Notes: generated by a model not told the origin, from the sequence alone. A stretch of DNA of 36,322 nt from Betaproteobacteria bacterium (GCA_025358155.1 JANYKR010000227.1:1-36322), one strand, 5' to 3'. Shown: positions 8,946-17,671, numbered from the stretch's first letter. Program-made: numbers and translations.

Positions 8946-9659
8946 TCAGTCGACAAGCAATTCCAGCGCCCGGTCCATGCCGCCGGCCTCGATCGAGATC
9001 ATGGCCTGTTCACGCACTGCGGGCTTGCCGTGGTAGCAGATCGACAGCCCGGCCACGCTCATCATCGGCAGGTCGTTGGCGCCGTCGCCCACCGCGATCG
9101 CCTGGTCGGGGTTGATGCCCATCAGCTCACAAACCTCCATCACCACCCGGCGCTTTTCATTGCCGTCGCAGATGTCGCCCCAGGGCCGTTCGACCAGCTT
9201 GCCGGTGAGTTGGCCCCGCGCTGTCTCCAGCACGTTGGCGCGGGCAAAGTCCAGCCCCAGCCGATGCCGTATGCGCTCTGAAAAGTAGGTGAACCCGCCT
9301 GATACCAGCAGCGTCTTGAGGCCGGCCGCCTGGCAGGCGGCAACAAAGGCTTCAACGCCCGGGTTGAGCCGCAAGCGGTCGGCATAGACGCGGTCCAGCG
9401 CGCTCTCCGGCACCCCGCGCAGCAGCGCCACGCGGCGGCGCAGGCTGTCCTTGAAGTCGGTAATTTCACCGCGCATCACCGCCTCGGTGATCGCCGCAAC
9501 TTCGTCGCGACGGCCGGCCATGGCGGCAATCTCGTCCACGCACTCGATGTTGATCAGCGTCGAGTCCATGTCAAACGCGACCAGCCGGTAGTGCGACAGC
9601 GAAACCGGCGGGACAAAACCCCGAATGAACAAACCGGGGGCAAATTCTTGGGCACTCAT
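8946..9659 (-). CDS. serB: Phosphoserine phosphatase SerB
   Basis: A 237-residue HAD-superfamily phosphatase for the last step of serine synthesis (O-phosphoserine to serine). Motif I is FDMDSTLI with nucleophile D30 and acid D32; motif II is LLVSGGF, followed by the conserved NEKRR lysine and motif IV VGDGANDLPM. It is shorter than E. coli SerB (322 residues) because it lacks the large N-terminal region, as is common in betaproteobacteria. On the minus strand TAACAT (9668-9673) lies 8 bases before the ATG, a possible -10 of a nearly leaderless mRNA. It converges with cheZ (48-base gap) and diverges from paaG. Confidence 0.94.
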   Translation of the reverse strand: MSAQEFAPGLFIRGFVPPVSLSHYRLVAFDMDSTLINIECVDEIAAMAGRRDEVAAITEAVMRGEITDFKDSLRRRVALLRGVPESALDRVYADRLRLNPGVEAFVAACQAAGLKTLLVSGGFTYFSERIRHRLGLDFARANVLETARGQLTGKLVERPWGDICDGNEKRRVVMEVCELMGINPDQAIAVGDGANDLPMMSVAGLSICYHGKPAVREQAMISIEAGGMDRALELLVD

Positions 9660-9713
9660 GGCGCGCGCATGTTACCCGGCTGAACCGGCCAGTTCATGGG
9701 CCGCCCAGGCGTG

Positions 9714-9757
9714 CGGCCGCCTGGCCCCGGACTGGCCGGCCCGGGGCCAGGCGGCCG
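9714..9757. repeat. 17-bp perfect inverted repeat (hairpin) between serB and paaG
   Basis: CGGCCGCCTGGCCCCGG (9714-9730) and its exact reverse complement (9741-9757) are separated by 10 bases. It could form a very stable hairpin in RNA or a cruciform or operator in DNA. It lies in the divergent gap between serB and paaG, so it is not placed as a terminator of either gene, and no T-tract follows. Confidence 0.8.
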
Positions 9758-9777
9758 GGTGAACGGGGCCAGGCGGC
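9742..9777 (+). repeat. Direct repeat of CGGGGCCAGGCGGC next to the hairpin
   Basis: CGGGGCCAGGCGGC occurs at 9742-9755 (the right arm of the hairpin) and again at 9764-9777, just before a -10-like CAGAAT (9776-9781). Together with the inverted left arm this makes three copies within 65 bases in front of paaG. It may be an operator or simply a local duplication. Confidence 0.6.
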
Positions 9778-9842
9778 AGAATGCGGGTTGCCGCAGCCTT
9801 GGGCTGCCGGTCCAACCCCTGCCTGTTTCACGGAGCCCGCCC

Positions 9843-10634
9843 ATGTCCGAACCCCTGGTGCTGATCACCAACCAAGCCGCTGTGCGCACCCTGACCCTGA
9901 ACCGGCCGCAAGCGCTCAACAGCTTCACCGCCGCCATGCACCTGGAGCTGCGCCTGGCGCTGGAGGCCGCCGCTGCCGAGCCCAGCGTGCGCTGCGTCGT
10001 GCTGACCGGCGCGGGCCGGGGCTTTTGTGCCGGCCAGGACCTTGGCGAGCCCGGCATGGGCGCCGATGGCCAGCCGAGCGATGTGGAGGGCGTGGTCGAG
10101 CGCTTCTACAAGCCGCTGGCCTTGCGTATCCGCAGCATGCCGGTGCCGGTGATCGCCCGCGTCAACGGCGTGGCGGCTGGCGCCGGGGCCAACATCGCAC
10201 TCGGCTGCGACCTGGTGGTTGCGGCGCGCTCGGCCAGCTTCATCCAGGCTTTTTCCAAGATCGGCCTGGTGCCCGATGGCGGCGGCACCTGGCTGCTGCC
10301 GAGACTGGTGGGCCGGGCCCGGGCCATCGGCCTGGCGATGACCGGCGACAAATTGCCGGCCGAGGAGGCCGAGCGCATCGGCCTGATCTGGCGCTGTGTG
10401 GATGATGCGGCGCTGGACGAAGCCACAGCGACGCTGGCAGCCAAGCTGGCGGCCATGTCCTGCAAGGCCCTGGCCGCCACCCGCCAGATCATCGATGATG
10501 CGCTGCCGATGGACTACGCCGATGCCCTGAGCCAGGAAGCCCGGGTGCAGGGCGAGATGAGCCGGGGCGCGGACTTTGCCGAGGGCGTGGCGGCGTTTTT
10601 GGCCAAGCGCCCGGCGCTGTTCAAGGACCGTTGA
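9843..10634 (+). CDS. paaG: Enoyl-CoA hydratase/isomerase, PaaG-like
   Basis: A 263-residue crotonase-fold enzyme. The oxyanion-hole segment GRGFCAGQDLG and NGVAAGAGANIALGCD are followed by FSKIGLVPDGGGTWLLPR, where the catalytic position carries Asp as in PaaG instead of the Glu of ordinary enoyl-CoA hydratases. PaaG isomerises the epoxide of phenylacetyl-CoA to an oxepin-CoA and also shifts double bonds in enoyl-CoAs. No other paa genes are nearby, so a role in general aromatic or fatty-acyl-CoA breakdown is equally possible. The ATG at 9843 fits the family start. Its last 14 bases overlap the 3' end of the convergent LysR gene. Confidence 0.8.
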   Translation: MSEPLVLITNQAAVRTLTLNRPQALNSFTAAMHLELRLALEAAAAEPSVRCVVLTGAGRGFCAGQDLGEPGMGADGQPSDVEGVVERFYKPLALRIRSMPVPVIARVNGVAAGAGANIALGCDLVVAARSASFIQAFSKIGLVPDGGGTWLLPRLVGRARAIGLAMTGDKLPAEEAERIGLIWRCVDDAALDEATATLAAKLAAMSCKALAATRQIIDDALPMDYADALSQEARVQGEMSRGADFAEGVAAFLAKRPALFKDR

Positions 10635-11667
10635 CGCCGGGTGGGCTGGTCCGGCGCGGCGCCCGGGTTTTTGCCGGTGCTCCGGCTGCGCGGGCGCCTC
10701 GATGGGCTGGCACGGCCTGCGCCGCCAGCGCCTCGTGTGCCGCCAGCGCCTGGTGTGCCGCCAGCGCCACTTGTGCTGCATCCTCCACCAGCAAGTCCAC
10801 CAGGTCGCGTGCAAACAGCGGCAGCGCGGCCAGGTTGCGTACACACACCTGCATGCGGCGCAGTGCCCAGTCATCACTCAGTGCCACGGTCTCGATCGCC
10901 ATCGTCAGCGCATGGCGGCGAGCGGCCGAGCCGGGCAGGATGCTCACGCCCACCTGGGCCTCGACCATGCGGCAGGCGGCCTCGAAGTTGCCAACCTCGA
11001 TGCGGGTGGGCAGGCTGCGGTGCAGTTTGTCGCAGGCCTGGCGCAAAAACGCATGGATTGCGCTGGCCTGGTGCAGGCCGACATGGTCGAACTCCAGCGT
11101 GTCGGCAAAGGCCACCGGCCCGGCGCCGGCGAGTGCGTGGCCGCTGGGCACCACCAGCATCAACCGGTCTTCGCGGTAGGGGATGGTCTCCAGGTTCTCG
11201 GTGCGCACCTCGCCGGCCACGATGCCGATGTCGGTCTGGCCCTCGGTGACGGCGCGCACGATGTCGTGCGACAGGCGCTCGCGCAGGTCGATGTTGACAT
11301 CGGGATGGCTGCGCAGGTAGCTGCGCAACACCGGCGGCAAGAACTCCCCCAGCGCGGTGGTGTTGGCAAACACCCGCACCTGGCCTTTGATGCCCTTGGC
11401 AAAGCTTTGCAGATCGCCGCGCAGGTTCTCGATCTGGCCCAGCACCAGCCGTGCATGGTGCACAAAGGCCTGGCCGGGCGGCGTCAGCGTCACGCCCTGG
11501 CTGGTGCGGTAGAGCAGCTTGGCGCCGATGCTCTCCTCCAGGTTCTTCACCCGCGTGCTGGCCGCAGGCAGGCTGATGTGCGAGGCCTCGGCGCCTCGGG
11601 TCAGGCCGTTGGTCTCGGCAATGCGCACCATCAGGCGCAGGTCAACCAGGTCGAAGTGCATGGACAT
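10621..11667 (-). CDS. LysR family transcriptional regulator with repeat-built Ala-rich tail
   Basis: A 348-residue LysR-type regulator. The winged helix-turn-helix occupies residues 3-65 (DLRLMVRIAETNGLTRGAEA, then SLPAASTRVKNLEE). The periplasmic-binding-protein-like effector domain spans about 95-300 (e.g. GQVRVFANTTALGEFLPPVL). The last about 45 residues are an unusual Ala/His/Arg/Pro-rich tail containing LAAHQALAAHEALAAQ, encoded by three 18-bp tandem repeats. Starts at 11667 or 11661 are both ATG; a -10-like CACAAT (11674-11679, minus) lies 6 bases before 11667. The inducer and targets are unknown; the thioesterase/transglutaminase pair upstream and paaG are candidate targets by proximity only. 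Confidence 0.88.
   Translation of the reverse strand: MSMHFDLVDLRLMVRIAETNGLTRGAEASHISLPAASTRVKNLEESIGAKLLYRTSQGVTLTPPGQAFVHHARLVLGQIENLRGDLQSFAKGIKGQVRVFANTTALGEFLPPVLRSYLRSHPDVNIDLRERLSHDIVRAVTEGQTDIGIVAGEVRTENLETIPYREDRLMLVVPSGHALAGAGPVAFADTLEFDHVGLHQASAIHAFLRQACDKLHRSLPTRIEVGNFEAACRMVEAQVGVSILPGSAARRHALTMAIETVALSDDWALRRMQVCVRNLAALPLFARDLVDLLVEDAAQVALAAHQALAAHEALAAQAVPAHRGARAAGAPAKTRAPRRTSPPGVNGP
10721..10774. repeat. Three 18-bp tandem repeats inside the LysR 3' end
   Basis: GCCGCCAGCGCC followed by a variable six bases (TCGTGT, TGGTGT, ACTTGT) occurs three times in a row at 10721-10738, 10739-10756 and 10757-10774. The unit is a multiple of three, so copy-number change keeps the reading frame and only lengthens or shortens the Ala-rich tail. 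Confidence 0.85.
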
Positions 11668-11676
11668 GGGGCGATT

Positions 11677-11736
11677 GTGCGGCGACTCGTGCGGCGGCTC
11701 GTGCGGCGGCTCGTGCCATGGCTCATGCGGCGGCGC
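11677..11736. repeat. Five 12-bp tandem repeats upstream of the LysR gene
   Basis: A GTGCGGCGGCTC-type unit is repeated about five times (11677-11688, 11689-11700, 11701-11712, then two diverged copies at 11713-11724 and 11725-11736). It fills most of the gap between the LysR start (11667) and the thioesterase stop (11763). Any promoter for the LysR gene with a normal -35 would lie inside the repeats. Confidence 0.8.
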
Positions 11737-11762
11737 GCTGCGCCCGGCCCGGCCGGCCGAGG

Positions 11763-12254
11763 TCAACCGCCCTCGGACCCCGGCAGATTGAAGGCCTTGC
11801 CGATCTTGAAAATGCCGCTGATGCGCACCGCCAGCACCCCGTCGGCCCAGACCAGGCCTTGTGCAAACACCAGACTGCGTGTCACCCGCAACACCTCGGC
11901 TTCGCCTTGCACCCAGGCGCCCAGCGGTGCCGGTGCCAGGTAATCGATCTGCAGGTTGATGGTGGGCAGAAACTTGTAGCCGATCTCGGGCGCCTTGCGG
12001 TGGATCGACAGCGGCAACACCATGTCCGAAAAACTCGCCAGCCAGCCGCCGTGGCAGTTGCCCATCGGGTTGGTGTGGCGCTGCTCGACCCGAAAGCCCA
12101 GTTGCACCAGCGCGCCTTCGTGCTTGAGGTGTATCGGTCCATTGATGCCGATGAAGTCGCCGCCCATCGGCAGCGGCGCAAAGCCTTCGGGTACCTCGCC
12201 ATCCGCTGGCAGGGTGGATGGGGCGGGCAGGGCAGGGGCTTCTGGCGGGGTCAT
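11763..12254 (-). CDS. PaaI/YbgC-like hotdog-fold acyl-CoA thioesterase
   Basis: A 163-residue single hotdog-domain protein of the PaaI/acyl-CoA thioesterase group, which hydrolyses acyl-CoA thioesters in the cytoplasm. The signature NPMGNCHGGWLASFSDM (about residues 62-78) contains the HGG of the oxyanion region and the catalytic Asp. YLAPAPLGAWVQGEAEVLRV follows, typical of the second half. The ATG at 12254 overlaps the stop of the transglutaminase-like gene as ATGA (12251-12254), so translation is probably coupled; an upstream in-frame TTG is not needed. Substrate unknown. Confidence 0.82.
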   Translation of the reverse strand: MTPPEAPALPAPSTLPADGEVPEGFAPLPMGGDFIGINGPIHLKHEGALVQLGFRVEQRHTNPMGNCHGGWLASFSDMVLPLSIHRKAPEIGYKFLPTINLQIDYLAPAPLGAWVQGEAEVLRVTRSLVFAQGLVWADGVLAVRISGIFKIGKAFNLPGSEGG

Positions 12255-13033
12255 GCGCGGCCCGCTGCGCAACCCGGGTTGGCGGCGTTGGCCACGCCGG
12301 CACCGGTCTCTTGCCCGACCTCGGCCAGGAAGTCGGCGCTCTGCTGCTTCGCCATGTCGGCCAGCCAGCGCGGGTAGTGCAGCCGAAAGTCCTGCAGGAT
12401 CGCGTCCAGCGGCAGGTCATCGAAACTGCCGCGCCGGGTCAGGTACTCCATGTGGCGTTGGCCCGAGGCATCAAACGGGTGGTAGACCGAGTCGTCCCGG
12501 CCGTTGAAGTCAAGCGGCAACAGGCCGAATTTTTGGCACAGGCTGAGGTTGAAGGCCGGTGTGGCCTTGCGCCAGGCACCGTCCAGCCAGATCTCGGTGT
12601 AGCCGTGCCAGTAAAAAATCTCGGTCTCCATGTTGCTGCGCATGCGCTCGGTGCTGAGGTGGTTGCGCACATCGGCAAAGCCGAGCCGGGCCGGGATGCC
12701 GGCCGCCCGGCAGGCCGCCGCCAGCAGCGTGGCTTTGGGGACGCACCAGCCGTAGCCCTGGGCCAGCACGGTGCTGGCGGTCATGCCGTGGGCGGACAGG
12801 TCGGCACGGTAGGGGTCGTAGCGGAAGCCGTCGCGCACCGCCAGCACCAGCGCCACCGCACGCTCACGGTCGTCGGCACCCACGGCATGGGCAGCGGCAA
12901 ACGCCACCACTGCGGGGTGGTCGCTGTCGATCAGGGCGGTAGGCGCCAAGGTCTGGGCCGAGGGTTGGGCCGAGGGGATTGCGGGGCGGGTGGCGGCGCC
13001 AGCGGTGGCGGTGGCGGAAGAGGGTGTGTCCAT
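12251..13033 (-). CDS. Transglutaminase-like domain protein
   Basis: A 260-residue protein with a transglutaminase-like (papain-fold) core after a low-complexity Ala/Thr/Pro-rich N-terminus (residues 1-35). The Cys is C97 in GYGWCVPKA, and the His is H143 in FYWHGYTEIWLDGAW. The Asp normally found some 15 residues after the His is not evident: the segment reads WRKATPAFN. The protein may therefore use another third residue or act on peptide or amide bonds in an unusual way. No signal peptide was seen, so a cytoplasmic location is likely. The ATG at 13033 is chosen over the upstream frame from 13132, which has no coding character. It forms an operon with the thioesterase. Confidence 0.78.
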   Translation of the reverse strand: MDTPSSATATAGAATRPAIPSAQPSAQTLAPTALIDSDHPAVVAFAAAHAVGADDRERAVALVLAVRDGFRYDPYRADLSAHGMTASTVLAQGYGWCVPKATLLAAACRAAGIPARLGFADVRNHLSTERMRSNMETEIFYWHGYTEIWLDGAWRKATPAFNLSLCQKFGLLPLDFNGRDDSVYHPFDASGQRHMEYLTRRGSFDDLPLDAILQDFRLHYPRWLADMAKQQSADFLAEVGQETGAGVANAANPGCAAGRA

Positions 13034-13158
13034 GTCGGCCAGTTTCGCGGTAGTCTCGCCGGCAAGCTGTCGCGGGTGCGCCAGCCGGTCTGGTGCTGCG
13101 GTCAGCGAGAATTCACCCAGCCCTTGAGTCAAATCCCCGCCAACCCGGACAGCACAAC

Positions 13159-13767
13159 ATGATCGAATGTTTCTTTGATTGCTCCAGCCCCTGGACCTGG
13201 CTGGCGTTCCGCAACCTGCAGGTGCTGGCTGCCGAGCTGGAGGTGGCGGTGGACTGGAAGCCGGTGTTGGTGGGCGGCATCTTCAACGCCGTCAACCCCA
13301 GTGTCTACGCGTTCCGTGAGAACGGCGTGCCCGCCAAAGTGGCCTACCACCGCAAGGACTTGATGGACTGGGCACGGCATGACGGGGTCGAGATCTTGTT
13401 CCCGCCCCGTGTCTTCCCGGTCAACAGCGTCAAGGCGATGCGGGCCTGCTGCTGGCTCAAACCCCAGGGCGGGCTGGTGGCGTTTGCCGAAGCGGTGTTC
13501 AAAGCCTACTGGACTGACGACCGCGACATCTCGCAGGACGCGGTGCTGGCCGAGATTGCCACTGCACTCGGGCTAGACACCCCGGCCCTGCTGGCGGGCA
13601 TCAGCACACCCGCCGTCAAGGCCCAGCTCAAGGCCAACACCGATGAGGTGATCGCCCGGGGCGGCTTTGGCTCGCCGACGATGTTTGTCGGTGGCCGCGA
13701 CATGTATTTTGGCAACGACCGCCTGCCGCTGGTGCGCCAGGCCGTGTTGCGGCAACGGGCGGCCTGA
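13159..13767 (+). CDS. 2-hydroxychromene-2-carboxylate isomerase-like (DsbA/GST-kappa fold)
   Basis: A 202-residue protein of the HCCA isomerase/DsbA-like superfamily. The N-terminal thioredoxin part begins IECFFDCSSPWTWLAF with Ser in the active-site position used to activate glutathione. The helical insertion contains KVAYHRKDLMDWARHDGV and FPVNSVKAMRA. The C-terminus has GGFGSPTMFVGGRDMYFGNDRL, with the conserved GxPT cis-Pro loop. In naphthalene pathways such enzymes isomerise 2-hydroxychromene-2-carboxylate; here there are no dioxygenase genes, so the natural substrate is uncertain. The ATG at 13159 gives the standard family N-terminus. Confidence 0.83.
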   Translation: MIECFFDCSSPWTWLAFRNLQVLAAELEVAVDWKPVLVGGIFNAVNPSVYAFRENGVPAKVAYHRKDLMDWARHDGVEILFPPRVFPVNSVKAMRACCWLKPQGGLVAFAEAVFKAYWTDDRDISQDAVLAEIATALGLDTPALLAGISTPAVKAQLKANTDEVIARGGFGSPTMFVGGRDMYFGNDRLPLVRQAVLRQRAA

Positions 13768-13805
13768 CTGCCACCGCGCCTCATCGCGCGTCACCGCTTC
13801 ACGCT

Positions 13806-13819
13806 GTCCAGCGCTGGAC
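13806..13819. repeat. 14-bp perfect palindrome upstream of the PAS kinase
   Basis: GTCCAGCGCTGGAC is a perfect 14-base palindrome about 97 bases before the kinase start. It could be a dimeric-regulator site; at this GC content a few such palindromes per 36 kb are expected by chance. Confidence 0.35.
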
Positions 13820-13915
13820 CGCAGCGCCTGCAACGCCGGCCGGGCTGCCTGGCCTGGCCCAACAGACCCCTGGTGCGGCGCTGTCTCGGCAACGGCCGCC
13901 GCTAAACTGCCCGCC

Positions 13916-16900
13916 ATGTCTGTGTTGCTGCGCCAGGCCGCGCCTCCGTCGAATGCCCAGCTTGCCGCCATGCTGGACGGGGTGGACGAGATCCTGCTGC
14001 TGCTGGACGCCCGCCAGCGGGTGAGCTTTTGCAACCGGGCTGCACACCGCCTGCTGGGCTGTGAGGCGGGCCAGCCGGTGCGGTCCGCGCTCGACCGGTT
14101 CAGTGCCGGATCGCAGGCCGACCTGCTGGTGGCGTTGGCGGCGGCCAGCCGCAGCCACACCGCGCTGAACCTGCAGCTGAGCGACGGCCGCAACCTGGGT
14201 CTGAGCCTGAGCCGCAGTGCCGGCGGTGGTTGCCTGTTGCGTGGGCCCGCCGCCCCTGCACCGGTAGTCGCGCCGCCACTGGCGGCCGCTGCCACCAGCG
14301 AGCTGATCCGCGCACTTTGGGACTCACCCCAGGCGCTTGCCGTGCTGGACGCCCGTTTTGTCACTGTTGCAGCGAACCGGGCTTTCTTCGAGACCTTTGA
14401 CCTCCGGCCCGAGCAGGTGCTGGGGCGCGATCTGGCCGATGAGTTGTCGGCCGACGAGCAGATCGATCTGACCCAGACCCGGGCCGGCTGGCGCGCGGCC
14501 TTGGCCGCCGGCCACCAGCCCGAGCGCCAGGTCGAGCAGCCATTGCGGGACGGCAGCGGCAGCCCCCGTTGGGCCCGCTGCACGCCGCGCTGGGTCAGCG
14601 CCGATGATGGCGCGCCGCTACTGCTGGCACTGATGCACGACACCAGCGCTGAGCACCTGGCGCGCCAGCAGGCCGAGCAGGCCGTCCAGGAGATCGAGCA
14701 CTGGTTTGCGCTCAGCCCGGTCGGCATGCTGGTTTACGACCGCACCGGCCTGGTGCTGCGCAGCAACCCGGCCTTCGAGGCCCTGGTGGGCCGCAACCCC
14801 GTGCTGCTGGGCGACATGCCGGCTGACCTGTGCCAACTGCTGGCTTGGGATGGCGCGGCGCCGCATGCCGGGTTGCTCAGCGGGTCGGCCAGCCATGGGC
14901 GGCCGCTGGAAGTGCGGGCCAGCGTGTTGCGCCCGGACGGTCAGCGCCAACGCCTGCGCGCCAGTCTGCAGGCCGTCAACAGTGCCTCCGGGGGCTTGCG
15001 GGTGATGGCGATGGTCGAGGACCGCAGCCTAGAGGACCGGCACGACCTGGCCCAGCTTGAGATCGGCGCGCTGATGGACACCGCCGGCGTCGGCGTGGCC
15101 ACCTATGAAGCCTCGCGCGGCTGGGTCAACAACCGGCCGGCGCGCGCTCCAGGCGCGGGCGGCGTTGCCGGCACCGCCAGTGATGCAGCGGCTGCCACGC
15201 CCGGCCCGCCGGCCGGCGACGCGCCGATGCGCGGGCTGCAGTCGATCAGACGGGTCCAGGTGGCGCCTGCTTCACTCGACGAGTTCGATCGCCTGCAACA
15301 GGCAGTGCGCGAGGGCCGGCGGGCGCAGGTTCGCTACGCCGTGAACATGCCCGGGCTGGACACCCGCTGGCTGCTGACGCGGGTCGAGCCCGGTGAGCTC
15401 GAAGGCGGCCGCGCCACCTTGTCGGTGGTCACGCTCGATGTCACCGAGCAAGCAGAAGCCCACCACCGCAGCGAGCAACTGCTGCGCGAGCTCTCCACCA
15501 TCCTGGAGGGCACCAGCGCCGGCATCGCCTACTTGCGCGGCGAGCGCTTGCTGCGCTGCAACCGGCGTTTCGAGGCCATGCTCGGCCTGGCCTCTGGCCG
15601 GGTGGCGGGCGCGTTGCTGGCCGATGTGCTGACCGATCAGCCGGCCGCGCAGGCGCTGCTGCGGCGTGCGTTGGCCGAGGAGGGCCGGCATGAGATCGAG
15701 CTGTCCCGCCGCGGGCCTGACGGTGCCACGGTCTGGTACGCGCTGTCGGCCAGCCGGGCAGTTGCCGGTGCCACGCCCGAGTTGGTGCTGGTGCTGACCG
15801 ATGTGTCGCGCCTGAAGACCCAGCAGACGGAGCTCGAAGCGCTGGCGCGCGAGCGTGAGCTGATGTTCAACCTGTCCGATGTGGGCCTGGCCTACCTGCG
15901 AGACGGCCAGATCGAGCGGGCCAACGAGGCCCTGGCCGCGCTGACCGGTTACGCCGCTCGCGAGTTGCAAGGCCTGCACCTGTCGGCACTGTTCGAGGAC
16001 GAACCGGCCTACCGCCAGTCGTGGCAGCAGCAGCAAATTGCGCTGACCCAGGCGGGCCGCTGGAGTGGAGAGCGCCGTCTGCGGCGCCGAGATGGTCGCT
16101 TGAGGTGGGTGCAGGTCAGCAAGCGGCGGGTCGACGAGGGCGACCCGCAAGCCGGCTTGATCTGCTCGTATGTCGATGTCGATGAGCGCCGCCGCGCCCG
16201 TGAGGCGGTGCAGCTGCAGGCCGAGCGCACCCGCGTCATCCTCGACTCGGTGCTGGTGGGCATCGTCACCGTCGGCGACGGTGGCATCGAGTGGATGAAC
16301 CGCTCGGCGCGCCGCATGTTTGGCGGCGAGCTGGCTGATTTTGTCGGAGAGCCGATTGCCATCGTCGCCACCGCCGAACCGGATCACCCGCTGCGCGCCA
16401 CCCACTACCGCCAGGCCCTGGGCGACGGCCAGGCCGAGACCTTCGAATGCCGCTTGCGGGGCCGCGACGGCCGTGAGTTCTGGGTTGTCGGCAACGCGGT
16501 GGTCACCGGCCGGGGCGACGGGGTGGGCGCCGCGCCGGGCAGTGCGGTGGGCGGCGCAGCGCGCGGCGACGCTGGTGCAGCACGCGGTGGCAGCCAGATC
16601 ACCTTTGCACTGCTCGACATCGAGCGTCGCCGCCAGGCCGAGGTCAGCATCGCCCAGGCTCAGGCGTCGCTGCAACGCATCATCGACACCGCGCCGCTGG
16701 CCATTGCGCTGTTCGACGCCCACTCGGGCCGGGTGCTGCGGCTCAACCAGATGGCGGCGCTGTTTTTTGGCCGTCCGGTCGAGGCGGTGCTCGGCCGACC
16801 ACCCGTCGAGTGGTGCGGCGCCAACGATGCGGCGGTGCTGAGGCTGGACCTGGACACGGCGTTGCGCCAGGCCGAGGGCCTGCGCCGCGAGCTGACTCGC

Positions 16901-17671
16901 CCGCTGCGCGCCGACGCAGCCTTGCCTGAACCCGGGCTGTGCACCTGGGACATGCGCATCGTCTCGCTCGATGCCACCGGCGAGCCGCAACTGCTGCTGG
17001 TGGCCAGCGATGTCACCGAGCAGCGGATGGCCGAGCAGGCGCGTTTTGACGCGGCGGTGTCGCAGCGCGAGATGCTGGTCAAGGAAGTGCACCACCGCAT
17101 CAAGAACAACCTGCAGGGTGTGGCCGGCCTGCTGCAGCAGACCGCAGCGCGCCGGCCCGAGGTGGCCGCGCTGATCAGCGAGGCGGTGGGCCAGGTCCAG
17201 GCCATTGCGCAGGTGCACGGCCTGCAAGTGGGGGTGTCGGGGCCGCTGCGCATCAAGCCCCTGATCGAGGCCATCACCGCATCGGTGCAACGCACCTTTG
17301 GTCGGGCCATCACGGTGGTGGTGCGGGGCACGCCGGCGCACCGCTTTGCGCTGCCCGAGGGCGAATCGATCCCGATTGCGCTGACCATCAACGAGTTGCT
17401 GACCAATGCCATCAAGCACAGCGCGCCGGGCGAGATCCGCTGCGTGCTGCACTGCGACGAGGCCAGTCTGAGCATCAGCATCCACAACCCCGGCCAGTTG
17501 CGGGTGGGCTTCAGCCTGGCCCAGGTGCCGCAGGGTGTCTCTGGCCTGGGCCTGGTGCGGGCCCTGCTGCCGCGCCGCAGCGCCACCCTGACCCTGGCGC
17601 AGGATGGCGTTGAGGTCGGGGCCCGCATCGTGCTGGTGCCACCCAGCATCACGCTGCTGGGGCCGCTGTGA
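13916..17671 (+). CDS. Multi-PAS soluble sensor histidine kinase (HisKA_2)
   Basis: A 1251-residue kinase without a clear membrane segment, so probably a cytoplasmic sensor. It is built from up to eight PAS-like modules (about residues 12-100, 118-245, 258-370, a degenerate one at about 380-515, then 525-640, 645-770, 775-910 and 915-1045). Several end in a typical DVTEQ/DV(S/D) segment before a short linker helix. The kinase core starts with EVHHRIKNNLQ (about 1057-1067, phospho-acceptor His), the HisKA_2 form. An HATPase follows with INELLTNAIKHS and GVSGLGLV. A -10-like TAAACT (13903-13908) lies 7 bases before the ATG. The ANTAR response regulator 95 bases downstream is its likely partner. 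The ligands are unknown; PAS modules can hold haem, flavin or small molecules. Confidence 0.9.
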   Translation: MSVLLRQAAPPSNAQLAAMLDGVDEILLLLDARQRVSFCNRAAHRLLGCEAGQPVRSALDRFSAGSQADLLVALAAASRSHTALNLQLSDGRNLGLSLSRSAGGGCLLRGPAAPAPVVAPPLAAAATSELIRALWDSPQALAVLDARFVTVAANRAFFETFDLRPEQVLGRDLADELSADEQIDLTQTRAGWRAALAAGHQPERQVEQPLRDGSGSPRWARCTPRWVSADDGAPLLLALMHDTSAEHLARQQAEQAVQEIEHWFALSPVGMLVYDRTGLVLRSNPAFEALVGRNPVLLGDMPADLCQLLAWDGAAPHAGLLSGSASHGRPLEVRASVLRPDGQRQRLRASLQAVNSASGGLRVMAMVEDRSLEDRHDLAQLEIGALMDTAGVGVATYEASRGWVNNRPARAPGAGGVAGTASDAAAATPGPPAGDAPMRGLQSIRRVQVAPASLDEFDRLQQAVREGRRAQVRYAVNMPGLDTRWLLTRVEPGELEGGRATLSVVTLDVTEQAEAHHRSEQLLRELSTILEGTSAGIAYLRGERLLRCNRRFEAMLGLASGRVAGALLADVLTDQPAAQALLRRALAEEGRHEIELSRRGPDGATVWYALSASRAVAGATPELVLVLTDVSRLKTQQTELEALARERELMFNLSDVGLAYLRDGQIERANEALAALTGYAARELQGLHLSALFEDEPAYRQSWQQQQIALTQAGRWSGERRLRRRDGRLRWVQVSKRRVDEGDPQAGLICSYVDVDERRRAREAVQLQAERTRVILDSVLVGIVTVGDGGIEWMNRSARRMFGGELADFVGEPIAIVATAEPDHPLRATHYRQALGDGQAETFECRLRGRDGREFWVVGNAVVTGRGDGVGAAPGSAVGGAARGDAGAARGGSQITFALLDIERRRQAEVSIAQAQASLQRIIDTAPLAIALFDAHSGRVLRLNQMAALFFGRPVEAVLGRPPVEWCGANDAAVLRLDLDTALRQAEGLRRELTRPLRADAALPEPGLCTWDMRIVSLDATGEPQLLLVASDVTEQRMAEQARFDAAVSQREMLVKEVHHRIKNNLQGVAGLLQQTAARRPEVAALISEAVGQVQAIAQVHGLQVGVSGPLRIKPLIEAITASVQRTFGRAITVVVRGTPAHRFALPEGESIPIALTINELLTNAIKHSAPGEIRCVLHCDEASLSISIHNPGQLRVGFSLAQVPQGVSGLGLVRALLPRRSATLTLAQDGVEVGARIVLVPPSITLLGPL

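Noticed and set aside
10721-10774. CRISPR-like array
   Set aside because: The repeats are directly adjacent 18-mers without unique spacers and lie inside a coding sequence.
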